Positions 38,486 to 48,447 of a stretch of 64,000 bases of DNA are shown piece by piece. Below the pieces are notes generated by a model. That model was not told where the DNA came from and made no database searches. It saw nothing but the letters and a program-made list of their open reading frames with translations. How positions within the stretch are numbered: position 1 is the first letter of the stretch; every line of letters starts with the position of its first letter. The DNA is from Unio delphinus (taxonomy: Eukaryota > Mollusca > Bivalvia > Unionida > Unionidae). The translations under genes and the position numbers were made by a program. The DNA is taken from contig JAQISU010000003.1 in NCBI GenBank assembly GCA_029339505.1, positions 22,965,001 to 23,029,000 of the forward strand. Direction: 5' to 3'.

Positions 38486-39537
38486 AATTAGGTACCGTAG
38501 TTATTTCGATTGAAAACAGAAAATATTGATTATGAAAACGTGACGGATACGAAATTTTAAGTTTTTATCCCGAAATGTTGATTTGGTCCCGATACCGTAA
38601 GTTGTTGTAAAGTCACCGTAGTAGCCATAATATCCAACCCTAGCAAAACAAAACTAGAACAATATATGTTATGTAGTTACGTTTTTCAAACAATATGTTG
38701 AAATATCATTATGTGTAAAAAAATTGTGATATAGCCCGCACCCTTATATAACCCGCAACCCCCCCTGCGGGGTTTGTAAAATCTGGTATAACCCGCGGGA
38801 TATATGCGCGAAAATACGGTAAACAATGGAAGCTAAAGTGTATTCTTATAATAACTACATGTACATCTCAGGATCTTTCTGTCTCTGAATTCAGTCATTG
38901 TAAATTTCAGATCATTTTCCCACCCAAGCTGCTAGTCAAAGTCCTTTGAACTTGCCGCCCAGTTATTGTGTCATGTTCTTTTGATGTACTCTAATAAATA
39001 CAGCAGACAGAACTGGCTGTATGTATTTTAGCCACTGAATTATGTCACTGTTTAGCTCAAGACAAACACAAAGTAAACACGATGGCTTCATTGCTCAGGG
39101 ATCAGTAATAATAATAATATTGATACTTATGAGCTGTAATTTTTCAACAATAAACAAAGATCAAAGTTCTCAGTAGGCCCAGCAAAATTGGTTCGTATTT
39201 CCGACGTTTATTTTGGCACAAAATTAGAAGAAATTTTATAATACATTTTCTACACGTTCTTTTTCGCACTGTTTAGACGAATATGAGAATGATAATTAAA
39301 CTCTTAATTTTTTTTTTCATACTTAATTTTTTTTTTTTTTTTTGGTCTTTGAGAAAAATACCTGTAATAAATTACCCGAAATTTTGGGAGCCATGCCACG
39401 ACCGGGTTATATCCGAATTCGGGTTATAGCGGGGTGGGTTATAGCGGGGTCCCACTGTATTTATACAACAAAGGTTAATGATGTTCTAGAATGTGATTGC
39501 TATTTATTAATTGCCTTGAGCAAATTTAATACATTAA

Positions 39538-40085
39538 CCCCTGGAGCATTTTGTTGTTTTTGCATGAAATGCAAGTAGGAAACACACTTTGGGGTCTATT
39601 TCTGAATACATTCTAATACACTGACTTCCAAGTGATTTTCCATTAGTCTAATGCCTTGTTTTGTTAGAAACATTGTTTTCCATTTCTTTGTGCTTGACAG
39701 AATAATCATTTTTGTATCGAGACCACTCTTTATTCCAAATGCCCACCTTATCCTGCTTTTTGCACAGGTTCATCTGTCTGTGTGCAGTTCAGACCAGTCT
39801 GCCTTGGATATGAGGCCAGAAAGTCTAACATTTGAACACAAAATCGGATTACAACCACAAAGTTTGGGTGAAAAAAAACTGGTCCAAAAAATTAGGTTTT
39901 TCCCTCCATATTTTGTAGTGCAACTAAAATATCCAGTTTATTTGGTATCATTGTAGAGCTAAATGTGTCTACCTTTCTATAATGCCAATCACTTTAGTGT
40001 ATCATATATGATCGTGATGCTACAGAGATTGGCAGTAGGCTACTCCCTCCTGCCCTGTAATTGCGGCGCCAGGGGTTACCAGGGG
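39538..40085. mobile_element. piggyBac-type MITE family A, copy 1
   Basis: The element starts CCCCTGGAG and ends CCAGGGG, with TTAA on both sides (39534-39537 and 40086-40089), the classical piggyBac target duplication. It is 548 bp and has no transposase. Interior blocks such as CCACCTTATCCTGC and ACACAGACAG-type sequence recur, inverted, at 55519-56538. Confidence 0.82.
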
Positions 40086-40611
40086 TTAATATGTTAACAG
40101 GTTTTCCCCACCTTGAATTTACCGTTGCTAGAAGTATCTTGCTAATGCACAGAGAGATCATGAAAAGTGTTAACTCTCTCTTATTCACTGGGGTATTCAT
40201 TTTTTTAATTTCAAATTTGCTTCAGAACCTTGAATTTGAGGACCCAATAAAAATATCAAGCAAAATGGAGGGCACCTCAAACCCCAATACATAGGGTCTA
40301 TTCTTGGATGTATGATAATAGTATTAGCACTTATTTATAAAAAAATCACAGTAATCTAACATCATATATTCAAGCCCTACCCTATCCACCCAAATTTTTT
40401 ATTTCTAGAGTACATCCTGAGGCATTTCGTCAAATAAGAATCTCAAACATATTCTTTTCTTCAAAAACTAGAAATGCCCTTTTCTACAAACACGCATAAA
40501 GTTATTTTGCAAAAAACCAAAGATATCCTTTTCAACAGGCACCCAAATAGATCCTTTTCTTCAAATCTTTCTCTCTGTTTCTCTCTCTCTCTGTCTGTCT
40601 GTCTGTCTCTC

Positions 40612-40612
<1 letters not shown>
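40086..40612. repeat. Degenerate 26-28-bp minisatellite and C/T microsatellite
   Basis: From about 40430 there are poor copies of a unit like ACACCCAAATATCCTTTTCT, followed at 40568-40612 by CT and TGTC runs. The same unit reappears on the far side of the RTE-like element. Confidence 0.6.

Positions 40613-40680
<68 letters not shown>
40613..40680. repeat. (TA)n microsatellite, left
   Basis: A pure alternating TA tract of about 68 bp. It directly borders the reverse transcriptase fragment. Confidence 0.95.
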
Positions 40681-40681
<1 letters not shown>

Positions 40682-40682
<1 letters not shown>

Positions 40683-42015
40683 TCAAGAAAGGTGACAAAA
40701 CGGACTTTAAGAACTATCGGCTATCGGGGCATCAGCCTGCTCTCCATACTTGGCAAAGTATTTATGAAGATCATCCATAGAAGGATACTCAAACGGCGGG
40801 AGGAAGTGGCACGAGAGGAACAGGCCGGTTTTCGACCTGAAAGAAGCTGCTGTGACCAGACCAGATCTTCACGCTCCGTCACATCCTCGAGGAAAGAATT
40901 TGATGTGGAAAACGCACAATCATGGTGTTCATTGATTTCTCTGCAGCGTTCAACAGCGTCCATCGCCTGGCCTTGCGGAAATCCCTGGAAGCGGAAGGAT
41001 ACCCGCCGAAATACATTCGGCTACTTACCAACGCCAATGACAGGTCAACCAGTCAAGTTCAAATCCAAGGGGCAAACACGAAGGATTTCTCGGTGAAAAC
41101 GGGCATCCGTCAGGGATGCGTGCTCTCACCTAGCCTTTTTAACATCGTGGTCGATTGTGTCATGCACAAGGTATTCCTGGGACGTAGAGGGATCACTTTT
41201 GGGGTATGGTTCGATGAACATGCCACAGATCTAATGTTCGCGGACGATAGTGCATTTCTCACTGAGAACGAAGCAAAAGCAACAGAAATTCTGAAAGAAA
41301 TCGGCGATGAAGCCGCCAGATTTGGGTTAAAGATCAACACCGCCAAAACAGTTGTCATGACATCAGACAACACCCCAGTGACCGTCTGCCTTAACGGAGT
41401 CTATCTTCAGCAAGTGGAGGAATTTAAATACCTGGGGTCCATAATCCGAAGCAGATCAATAGCGGCCTCCACCGACATCTCGCATCGCCTGGGACTGGCA
41501 ATGTCTGCGTTCGGGTCACTAGCTTGGTGCATATGGAGAAAAAAGGCCCTCTCTGTGGTGACCAAAGTGCGTCTATACCGCACTCTCATCCTCCCAATAC
41601 TCCTATATGGAGCAGAGACGTGGGTCCTCCTAGACACGGACCTTAAGAAGCTGGAGGTATTTAAAATGCGCTGCCACAGACGAATACTGGGAGTAAACCT
41701 TCTGGACAGAATCCCAAATGTGGAAATCTGGCTCGATGCTCTCACCAACCGATGGTGGAATCACTGATTAGACGTGCTAGGCTTCGCTGGTTTGGCCATG
41801 TCTGCCGAATGGATAAAAGGCATCTACCGTATCGAGCCCTGTGGCGCACCAGACCGTAAATCTGGAAGGTCTCAAGAAATGCACCTAAGAAAACCTGGAT
41901 CCAACAAGTGGAAAAAAACCTGGCGAATTATGGCATCACCTCGCGGCACATGCCAGAGAAAATGCCATGCGGGACCGAAAATGGTGGAAAGAAATAATTG
42001 ACTTCATCTGCACGG
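40682..42015 (+). pseudogene. Broken RTE-like non-LTR reverse transcriptase
   Basis: The fragment covers an RT from the FKKGDKTDFKNYR region to a C-terminal TWIQQVEKNLANYGI/KWWKEIIDF region. RT motifs are FIDFSAAFNSVHR, GIRQGCVLSPSLFN and the catalytic FADD (residues 106-109 of the main frame, 40922-41767). The frame is broken by a 7-bp tandem duplication (CTATCGG, 40714-40727), a 5-bp tandem duplication (ACCAG, 40855-40864), a TGA at 40901 and a one-base shift near 41750. The endonuclease domain is missing. The clade is RTE-like by overall pattern, but I am not certain. Confidence 0.85.
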
Positions 42016-42089
42016 GCAATTTTAGAGAAGCACTCACAGTCTCCTATCAACTGCGACCATGCTGATTGGATGGAAACTACGGGATCAAA

Positions 42090-42100
<11 letters not shown>

Positions 42101-42148
<48 letters not shown>
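42101..42148. repeat. (TA)n microsatellite, right
   Basis: A pure TA tract of about 48 bp follows the 3' part of the RT fragment. With the left tract it suggests insertion of the element into a TA microsatellite, or a TA-rich tail of the element. Confidence 0.95.
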
Positions 42149-42150
<2 letters not shown>

Positions 42151-42480
42151 CCAAAATAGTCTTTTCTAAAAGTACCCAAACATGTAATTTTCTGTAAACA
42201 CCTATAGTATCCTTTTCTTCCAACATCTAAAGAAAATCATTCCTAAAAACACCCAGACCTATTCTTTCTCAAGAAACACCCAAACATATCCTTTTCTTCC
42301 AACATCTAAAGAATATCATTCCTAAAAGCACCCAGACCTATCCTTTCTCAAGAAACACCCAAACATATCCTTTATCAAGCATTCAAGGTTTCCTTTTCTG
42401 TAAATACTCAAAATATCCTTTTCTACAAACACCCCCGAAATAATCTTTTCTACAAACACCCCAAAAATATCTTTTTCTAG
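42149..42480. repeat. Degenerate 26-28-bp minisatellite, right part
   Basis: About a dozen imperfect copies of a unit like AAACACCCAAACATATCCTT + TTCT. The longer block AACATCTAAAGAAAATCATT recurs with small changes at about 42220 and 42300. Confidence 0.7.
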
Positions 42481-43108
42481 TAATGTGAAATTCGGACCTG
42501 AAATTGAATATTTAGTTTGAGAAAAGACTTAGAGACTCTTTTAATATTGATAATTTATTATGATAATTATATACCAGGGAAATGTTTTTGATTTAGCAAA
42601 TTTTTACAAGGTTAACTTGAAAGAAGCTGTATTTCTTGAAGTATTATGTAGAGTCATGAAATGTTGTTTGAAGTCATTATTATTCAGTTGCAGGGCATAA
42701 TATAGAATCAAGAATGCATTGTTAATGTCTAACACAGTTAAGATCATCCCATCACATTGCACATTGTTGTAATGTGTTTACCTAAAATATGGTCCTAATT
42801 TTCATTAATTATTTATGGTTTCCAGAATGATATACATCATTGTCAGATCAATAACTTGAGTGTATAGACCAATGAATAACAGCTTGCAAAGTGCATGACA
42901 GTTTATCTGAATCAGTGTAAATAATTCAGAATGATTATATTTCTCCTTGATTACAAGGATGAACCATTACCGGTAATGAACAAGTTTTATCATAGGTGTT
43001 GCAGGGAGTATAATGCACTTTGTTTTACTGACACATATTTTAATCAGCTGAAAGTGTATTTCATGATTGAATTTACATAAGGAGTTTAATAATATTTTGA
43101 CTGCTATG
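42481..43108. other. Intron 2, no feature seen
   Basis: AT-rich sequence without repeats or recognisable exons. Confidence 0.45.
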
Positions 43109-43590
43109 GTGCAAGATACTAGTGTCAAATGGAATTCACATATGGTGTAAGGCACTAGTGTCAAACAGAATTCACATCATATGGTGTAAGACACTAATGT
43201 CAAATGGAATTCACATCATATGGTGTAAGACACGTCATATGGTGTAAGACACTAGTGCCTAATTCACATCATATGGTGTAAGACACTAGTGTCAAACGGA
43301 ATTCACATCATATGGTGTAAGACACTAGTGTCAAATGGAATTCACATCATATAGTGTAAGAACTAGTGTCAAATGGAATTCACATCATATGGTGTAAGAC
43401 ACTAGTGTCAAAAGGAATTCACATCATATGGTGTAAGACACTAGTGTCAAAATCAAATGGAATTCACATCATATGGTGTAAGACACTAGTGTCAAATGGA
43501 ATTCACATCATATGGTGTAAGACATTAGTGTCAAATGGAATTCACATCATATGGTGTAAAATACTAGTGTCAAATGGAAGTCACATTATA
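43109..43590. repeat. 39-bp minisatellite, about 12 copies
   Basis: The unit is GGAATTCACATCATATGGTG then TAAGACACTAGTGTCAAAT. It holds an EcoRI-like GAATTC and the palindrome ACACTAGTGT in every unit. Some copies are shortened. The plus-strand frame at 43366-43596 is a by-product, since 39 is divisible by three. Confidence 0.95.
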
Positions 43591-44786
43591 TTATAGAACT
43601 TTCTTGATATTTTATGATCAGATAATTATTGGAATTTGTTTTCAATATATGTTGTTTTTTTTTTGTCAAAGATTTAGAACAGTCCTTGGATAATTATGAG
43701 TTGCTTTACATGGCTTGCAATACATACAAATTATTTTGGGCATTTTATGAATTTCAAATTTTAAACCAACAATTATACAAAGTCCTAATTTTGTAAGGTG
43801 TTATTATTCTATGTCCGAATTGTGGTGTTTTTTTTCTTTCTAAAATGGAATTATTAAGCATGGAGATTATTTGGATTTTTTTTATCATTTTTTTTGCATT
43901 TTACTGAAATATTTATATTTTGATTTTCTCTTGCAGGACATCTTATATATTATATGTAGAGGACCTAAATAGACTATCTAGACTAATGCATAAGTTTTAA
44001 ATTTGTTCGACATCTTTTAACATTTTAGACTTTAGAGCTTTTAGATAAAAACCCTTGCTAAAAAATGTACTTGCAGTTGACATGGTTCTCATGCTACCAG
44101 GAAATTGAGAAAAAGTCGGGAGAAATGATACATTTTTCCTGACCATGAAAAGTTCTTGAATTTTGCAAATATTGATGACAGTAAAAAAAAAAACGCGAAT
44201 TTTTTTCCACCACTTGACGCCAGAAACAATTATGTATTTGAGTCATAACTAAACTGATCATGAGTTAAATTTATTGAGTTTAGAATATTCAGAGGTTGCA
44301 GAAGGGATCATTTAGTTGCTTGCCATAAACATATTTGTCTAGTCAGTCCAAACATTTCAGTGTGTGTTAGATTCGGCTAGAATACTGGTTGTTGTACACT
44401 CGATATTGGCATTCTTTCTTAAACGTAAAGTTGAAAGCCAGTCTATCATCACTGGAAATCAGCATGGTGTCAGCAAAGTAGTGATGCTTACCAGATGTCC
44501 TGGCAAGCTTAAATGCTGTTACATTGTGTCATATCTGCTTGAAATCGATAGGAAAATTATATATTTTCTGTGAAATTTTACATCCTTATCTTTTATTTTC
44601 AAAAAGACGAAATGAAACTATATATGGCAATGATGAAATTTGAGCTGGTAATGGTGATTTGCATTGCTGGGCCAAATCACACAAGTACATAAATTTTGTA
44701 ACCCACTTGTTCATGACTTCATAGATTTAGTAGTCACGTGGTATCAGTAATAACAGATTTCAAATGTCAAAATTAAAAAAAAAAAT
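43591..44786. other. Intron 2, no feature seen
   Basis: AT-rich DNA with T- and A-runs and no gene or repeat recognised. Confidence 0.45.
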
Positions 44787-44919
44787 GATTGTTGTAGGGC
44801 TTAACACCATTGTTCAGCACAAGATAGGCTATACATGGCAGCCAGTATTAATGGTGGAGGAAGAACCCGGAAAAAAGCACCGACCTATGAGAAGCTACTG
44901 GCAAGCTTTCTCACATAAA
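44787..44919 (-). mobile_element. tRNA-derived SINE copy 2, 5'-truncated
   Basis: On the minus strand the sequence runs GAGAAAGCTTGCCAGTAGCT ... GGGTTCTTCCTCCACCA ... GTGTTAAGCCCTACAACAAT. It matches the body and tail of the copy at 45482-45712 but lacks the tRNA head. Confidence 0.8.
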
Positions 44920-45481
44920 ATATTGGCCAAAAATTGAATGAAAGTCATAGACTGTTTGTAATAATAAAGAACAAGAAAATGAAAGAACACAAGCATTCTT
45001 TATACATTTATTCCAAAAACAACTGCACTGGGTTTGTTGCATCAATTGAGTAACATGTTGACATATGCTATATGCTTGATGAATATGACTTCAGATTGCA
45101 GCCACAGCAACAAGTTTCTGGTCAATGTTATTGAAATAAATATTTTGAGAACTATATGTTCTTTCTCGGTGTTTGCTCTAATATTGCATGACTATTGGAT
45201 TTCTTATGTAGTAGTCATGTGACTTATGTAAATGTCAAATACTGGCAAGGTTTCATCTATGCTGCAGGTTTGTCTAGTCTATCAGCAGATTTAAGACATA
45301 AGGAATACTTGCCATTCCTGAGAAATAAGTTCTGAGACTAGTTCAAATGTTCATGAACACTTCAACCTGAGTGTTCACTCAAACTCCGAGTTACCATAAG
45401 TCTTATAATAAATTGGTACAACATAAATGTTGCATATTTAACAGACTACTACTTTGAAATATATTTGAATCATATTTTCTA

Positions 45482-45712
45482 GGGTGGGGTGGCTGAGTGG
45501 TTTAAAGTGCTCCCTGTTACCATATCACCTCTGTACTTGTGGGTCCGAATTTCGGATTCAGCCAGTGTGGGTATGTGAGAAAGCTTGCCAGTAGCTTCTC
45601 ATAAGTTGGTGGTTCTTTTGGGGGTTTGCCCGGGTTCTTCCTCCACTATTTACACTGGTCACCATGTATAGCCTATTGTGTGCTGAAAAATGGCATTAAA
45701 CGCTACAATAAC
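45482..45712 (+). mobile_element. tRNA-derived SINE copy 3, near full length
   Basis: The head GGGGTGGCTGAGTGGTTTAA looks like the A-box arm of a Leu/Ser-type tRNA, and GTGGGTCCGAATTTC like its B box. A shared body (GAGAAAGCTTGCCAGTAGCT, GGGTTCTTCCTCCAC) and a tail, GTGCTGAAAAATGGCATTAA, follow. This is the best copy in the window and supports a bivalve-like origin. Confidence 0.82.
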
Positions 45713-46038
45713 AACATCTTTTTAGTTTAATTAATGCAGTGTAAGCATTCAGACTTTAGTTTGAGTGTGCACTTAAGTTATGGAGTTTTGTGAGTTCATG
45801 AAAATGTGCAGATTTTGATTATATATTCATGCCATTATATATACAAAAAAAAAATTTCCAGCATTTTTTTCTCTTTTGGACTATAGACTCTGGTTTGCAG
45901 TGATGGGTATACATGCTTTATAAGCACATGTGTAAGTTTCATTAACAGACTTCTACCGATTGGCCTACAAGTTTATACTATAATTGACTGCTTGAAACAT
46001 GCTCAGTTTGTATCAATATCTCTTATATATTTCAACAG

Positions 46039-46098
46039 GAAAGGAATTAGCTGTTGCCACGATTGGGGACAGATTGAAGGAGGCACACAGAAGGAAAG
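46039..46098 (+). CDS. Host gene exon 3 (module A, first exon)
   Basis: A 60-bp exon with acceptor TATATTTCAACAG and donor GTAAAT. With the base left over from exon 2 it reads GKELAVATIGDRLKEAHRRK and leaves one base. It is paralogous to exon 5 (GKALAIARIVNRLRRAPKRK): same length, same phase, similar flanking intron. The pattern GKxLAxAxI..RL is kept, which suggests an amphipathic basic helix. Function unknown. Confidence 0.72.
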
Positions 46099-46639
46099 GT
46101 AAATTTATTGTATCTCACCTAGCAAAGGACAAGCAAACTCTGTATGGCTGTGAATAATTGATCATTGTCAGTAATTTGTCTATATATGAGAAACTTTTGT
46201 TATAGCTTGTCTCGCTTTTGTTACTACTTCCTAAGCATCTTGCTATGTTGATTGATATGATCAGTAACTCTTGTTATGTTTTTTATTTGCGTATGGAATG
46301 AACTTGTCACAGGCAAGAAACTGTATTTTCTTTTTAAATAATAGATTTTGGTGAAACATTATGAACTGGTTAGCCTTTTAATTCCTACATCTGTGCATAC
46401 TGTAGAGTTGATCTTTCATATGACTGGCTAAGTCGATGTTTATTGCCAGAAGTATTTTTGGAAAGAGTGCAAGGAACTTCTTTAAATTAAAAATCATACT
46501 TTTAGTAAATGTTTCTAAATTATTATCTAGAAGAAAATGGAATATAAAATAACTATCCAAAATGCATGAGATACTGTTAAAAAGAAATGTTCTTATTTTG
46601 TAATGCAAACTTTCACTTATGTATTTAATTTTATTTCAG

Positions 46640-46681
46640 TTGATTTTGAAGAGGAAGGTGAAGAAGACATTGGTTTGAAAG
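46640..46681 (+). CDS. Host gene exon 4 (module A, second exon)
   Basis: A 42-bp exon with acceptor TTATTTCAG and donor GTATGT reads VDFEEEGEEDIGLK, an acidic segment, in phase 1-1. It is paralogous to exons 6 and 7 by length, acidic content and flanking intron similarity. Confidence 0.68.
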
Positions 46682-46769
46682 GTATGTAACTATGACCCAG
46701 GTTTAAAGATTTGATGCTGTCTTCATTGTAATCTGGCTTTGGATGGTTTGCTTTGACACAGTATTACAA

Positions 46770-46815
46770 AATTGTATCACAACACGGGCCATTTAAATGA
46801 CAAATACTGTAATTC
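46770..46815. repeat. Single-copy relative of the 40-bp satellite unit
   Basis: ATTGTATCACAACACGGGCC then ATTTAAATGACAAATACTGT aligns with the 40-bp unit amplified at 48448-51775, at the equivalent place in the paralogous intron after exon 4. It looks like an unamplified version. Confidence 0.72.
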
Positions 46816-47049
46816 TATGGGACAAAAGCATGCTGCTAATGAGAAACGTTTGTCTTGGAGAGTGTTTGATGTTCTTGACATAATTTCAGAATTTTTAAGG
46901 ATAGAATTTAATGCCAAGACTAGATTACAAATTCCAAATTTTCTGACATTTTGGATAAATTTATATTGCTACAGTGTTTTATTGTTTTACAAAATTAACA
47001 TTTTTGTCAATATCTTTATCTCTGGATATGTCACCATTCATGTAGATAG

Positions 47050-47170
47050 ATAAGTTTGATCATAGGGCATTCAGATCATCCCATGTGGGGTATTGTAAAT
47101 GTATCCCTGGGCAAGTCACTTTATTCCAGTAGCTTTCGGACTGAAATAACATTCTTGTTTGATCATCAAT
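47050..47170. mobile_element. Possible SINE-like relic
   Basis: CCCTGGGCAAGTCACTTTAT resembles a segment widespread in tRNA-derived SINEs of aquatic animals. No head or tail is recognisable. Low certainty. Confidence 0.3.
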
Positions 47171-47663
47171 TCATTCATTCATTTATCATGTGTAGCATAT
47201 TAGCAGAAGAATCACTCAGCACAGACTAGTGACATTATATAGGCATGTTTGTATTCCTTTATGGATTATATAATTTGATTTTCTGAACATTAAAGTGGTT
47301 TTCTTTTTTTTTTACATTTTTCTAAAACATTTTTTTTACTTTTAACAAATTCCTGTTAGCGTGATTACTTTATTTGAACAAATAAAGTAGTACTTTTTAT
47401 TAAACAATTATTCACATTTCCTAAGATTTTAGGACTTAAAAAAACCTTGAAATGATTGAAGCAAAATTTAGAATTGCACAAATGAAATTTATTATGCAAG
47501 GTTCATATGCTTATGTAAGCAGACTTTGTATTTGTTCATGCTATTATTTCAATTTGTCCAGTTTTTGATTGTTTTATTCTGTCTTTGAACTTTGTCTTCT
47601 AATTGCCATTCAAGTGGGAAGCATGCTATACATGTAAGAAATATTTCTTATATATTTCAACAG

Positions 47664-47723
47664 GAAAAGCATTAGCTATTGCCAGGATTGTGAACAGATT
47701 GAGAAGGGCTCCAAAACGGAAAG
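47664..47723 (+). CDS. Host gene exon 5 (module B, first exon)
   Basis: A 60-bp exon with acceptor TATATTTCAACAG and donor GTACAT reads GKALAIARIVNRLRRAPKRK in phase 1-1. About 10 of 20 residues match exon 3, and the 13 bases before the exon are the same as for exon 3, so the pair arose by tandem duplication. Its symmetric phase allows duplication without a frame shift. Confidence 0.72.
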
Positions 47724-48282
47724 GTACATTTTTTTAAATCACACATCAGTGGACCAAGTAGACTGGAATTGCTGTGAATCCTTCATCATCATCAACAATT
47801 TGTCTCCATCAACAAATTTTTGTTACTGCATCATGGCATCTTGTTTATATTGCCTAATATGATTAAGATCTTTTATTTAGCAACATCTGTACATTTTAAT
47901 GAAATCAACTAATGTGTGATAGATTGAGCTCATTACCTGAGGCAAGAGTCAGAATTTAATATTAGTTTGTTGTGAAACTTAATGTGTACATAGTAAACTT
48001 CTTTGTTTTACAAATCTCACTTCAGTGCCTACTGTAGAGATATCTGACTGACTATGTCTATGTTTTATTGCCAATCAGAAAGCAGTTTATTTGGAAAGAG
48101 TGTAATGAAACTCTTTTATTATAAAACAAAATAATGTAAATGATGCTTTTTGTAAAGATTTTCGAATTATTATCTAGAATTGATTATAATATAACAATCC
48201 AGTTGGCATGTTACACTATGTATATAGAAATCTGTCGTTTATGCAAACTTTCACCATGTCACTGTGTGCATTTCTATTTCAG

Positions 48283-48324
48283 TTGTCAATTTTGAAGAAT
48301 TTGAAAGGAACAGCAGTTCAGAAG
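48283..48324 (+). CDS. Host gene exon 6 (module B, second exon)
   Basis: A 42-bp exon with acceptor TTCTATTTCAG and donor GTATGA reads VVNFEEFERNSSSE in phase 1-1. It is the paralogue of exon 4. The 3.3-kb satellite follows in its downstream intron. Confidence 0.68.
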
Positions 48325-48447
48325 GTATGAAAATATGCTTTCTTTTGAAAGTTTTGCAATTGTATTCATTTTGATATGGATACGTATGGTTACTCTGTGA
48401 CTGAGATATTCAAAAATATATTATAACATGTCTTATTTATAAGTCAA

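Larger units (their letters stand above)
37330..38819 (+). mobile_element. pogo-type transposon, deletion derivative, copy 1 (nested)
   Basis: The ends are CCGTATTTTCGCGCATATAT and its exact inverted match, flanked by TA (37328-37329 and 38820-38821). Subterminal regions carry several copies of a motif like TATAACCCGCA (37340-37450 and 38735-38800), probably transposase binding sites. It encodes a Brinker-type DNA-binding N-terminus of a pogo transposase but no DDE domain. It sits inside the Tigger-like element, so it inserted later. A near-identical inverted copy lies at 57617-59103. Confidence 0.92.
36803..39457. mobile_element. Tigger-like (Tc1/mariner-pogo) non-autonomous transposon
   Basis: The termini are CAGTGGGACCCCGCTATAAC and GTTATAGCGGGGTCCCACTG, a perfect 20-bp terminal inverted repeat, flanked by TA on both sides (36801-36802 and 39458-39459). 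These ends match the CAGTGG-type termini of Tigger/pogo elements. Without the nested insertion at 37330-38819 it is about 1,165 bp, with long T runs near 39310-39345 and no transposase frame. Confidence 0.88.

Noticed and set aside
40474..40695. 73-residue frame ending in an Ile-Tyr run
   Set aside because: It is translated from CT and TA microsatellites.
43366..43596. 76-residue repetitive frame
   Set aside because: The 39-bp unit is divisible by three, so a frame stays open by arithmetic.
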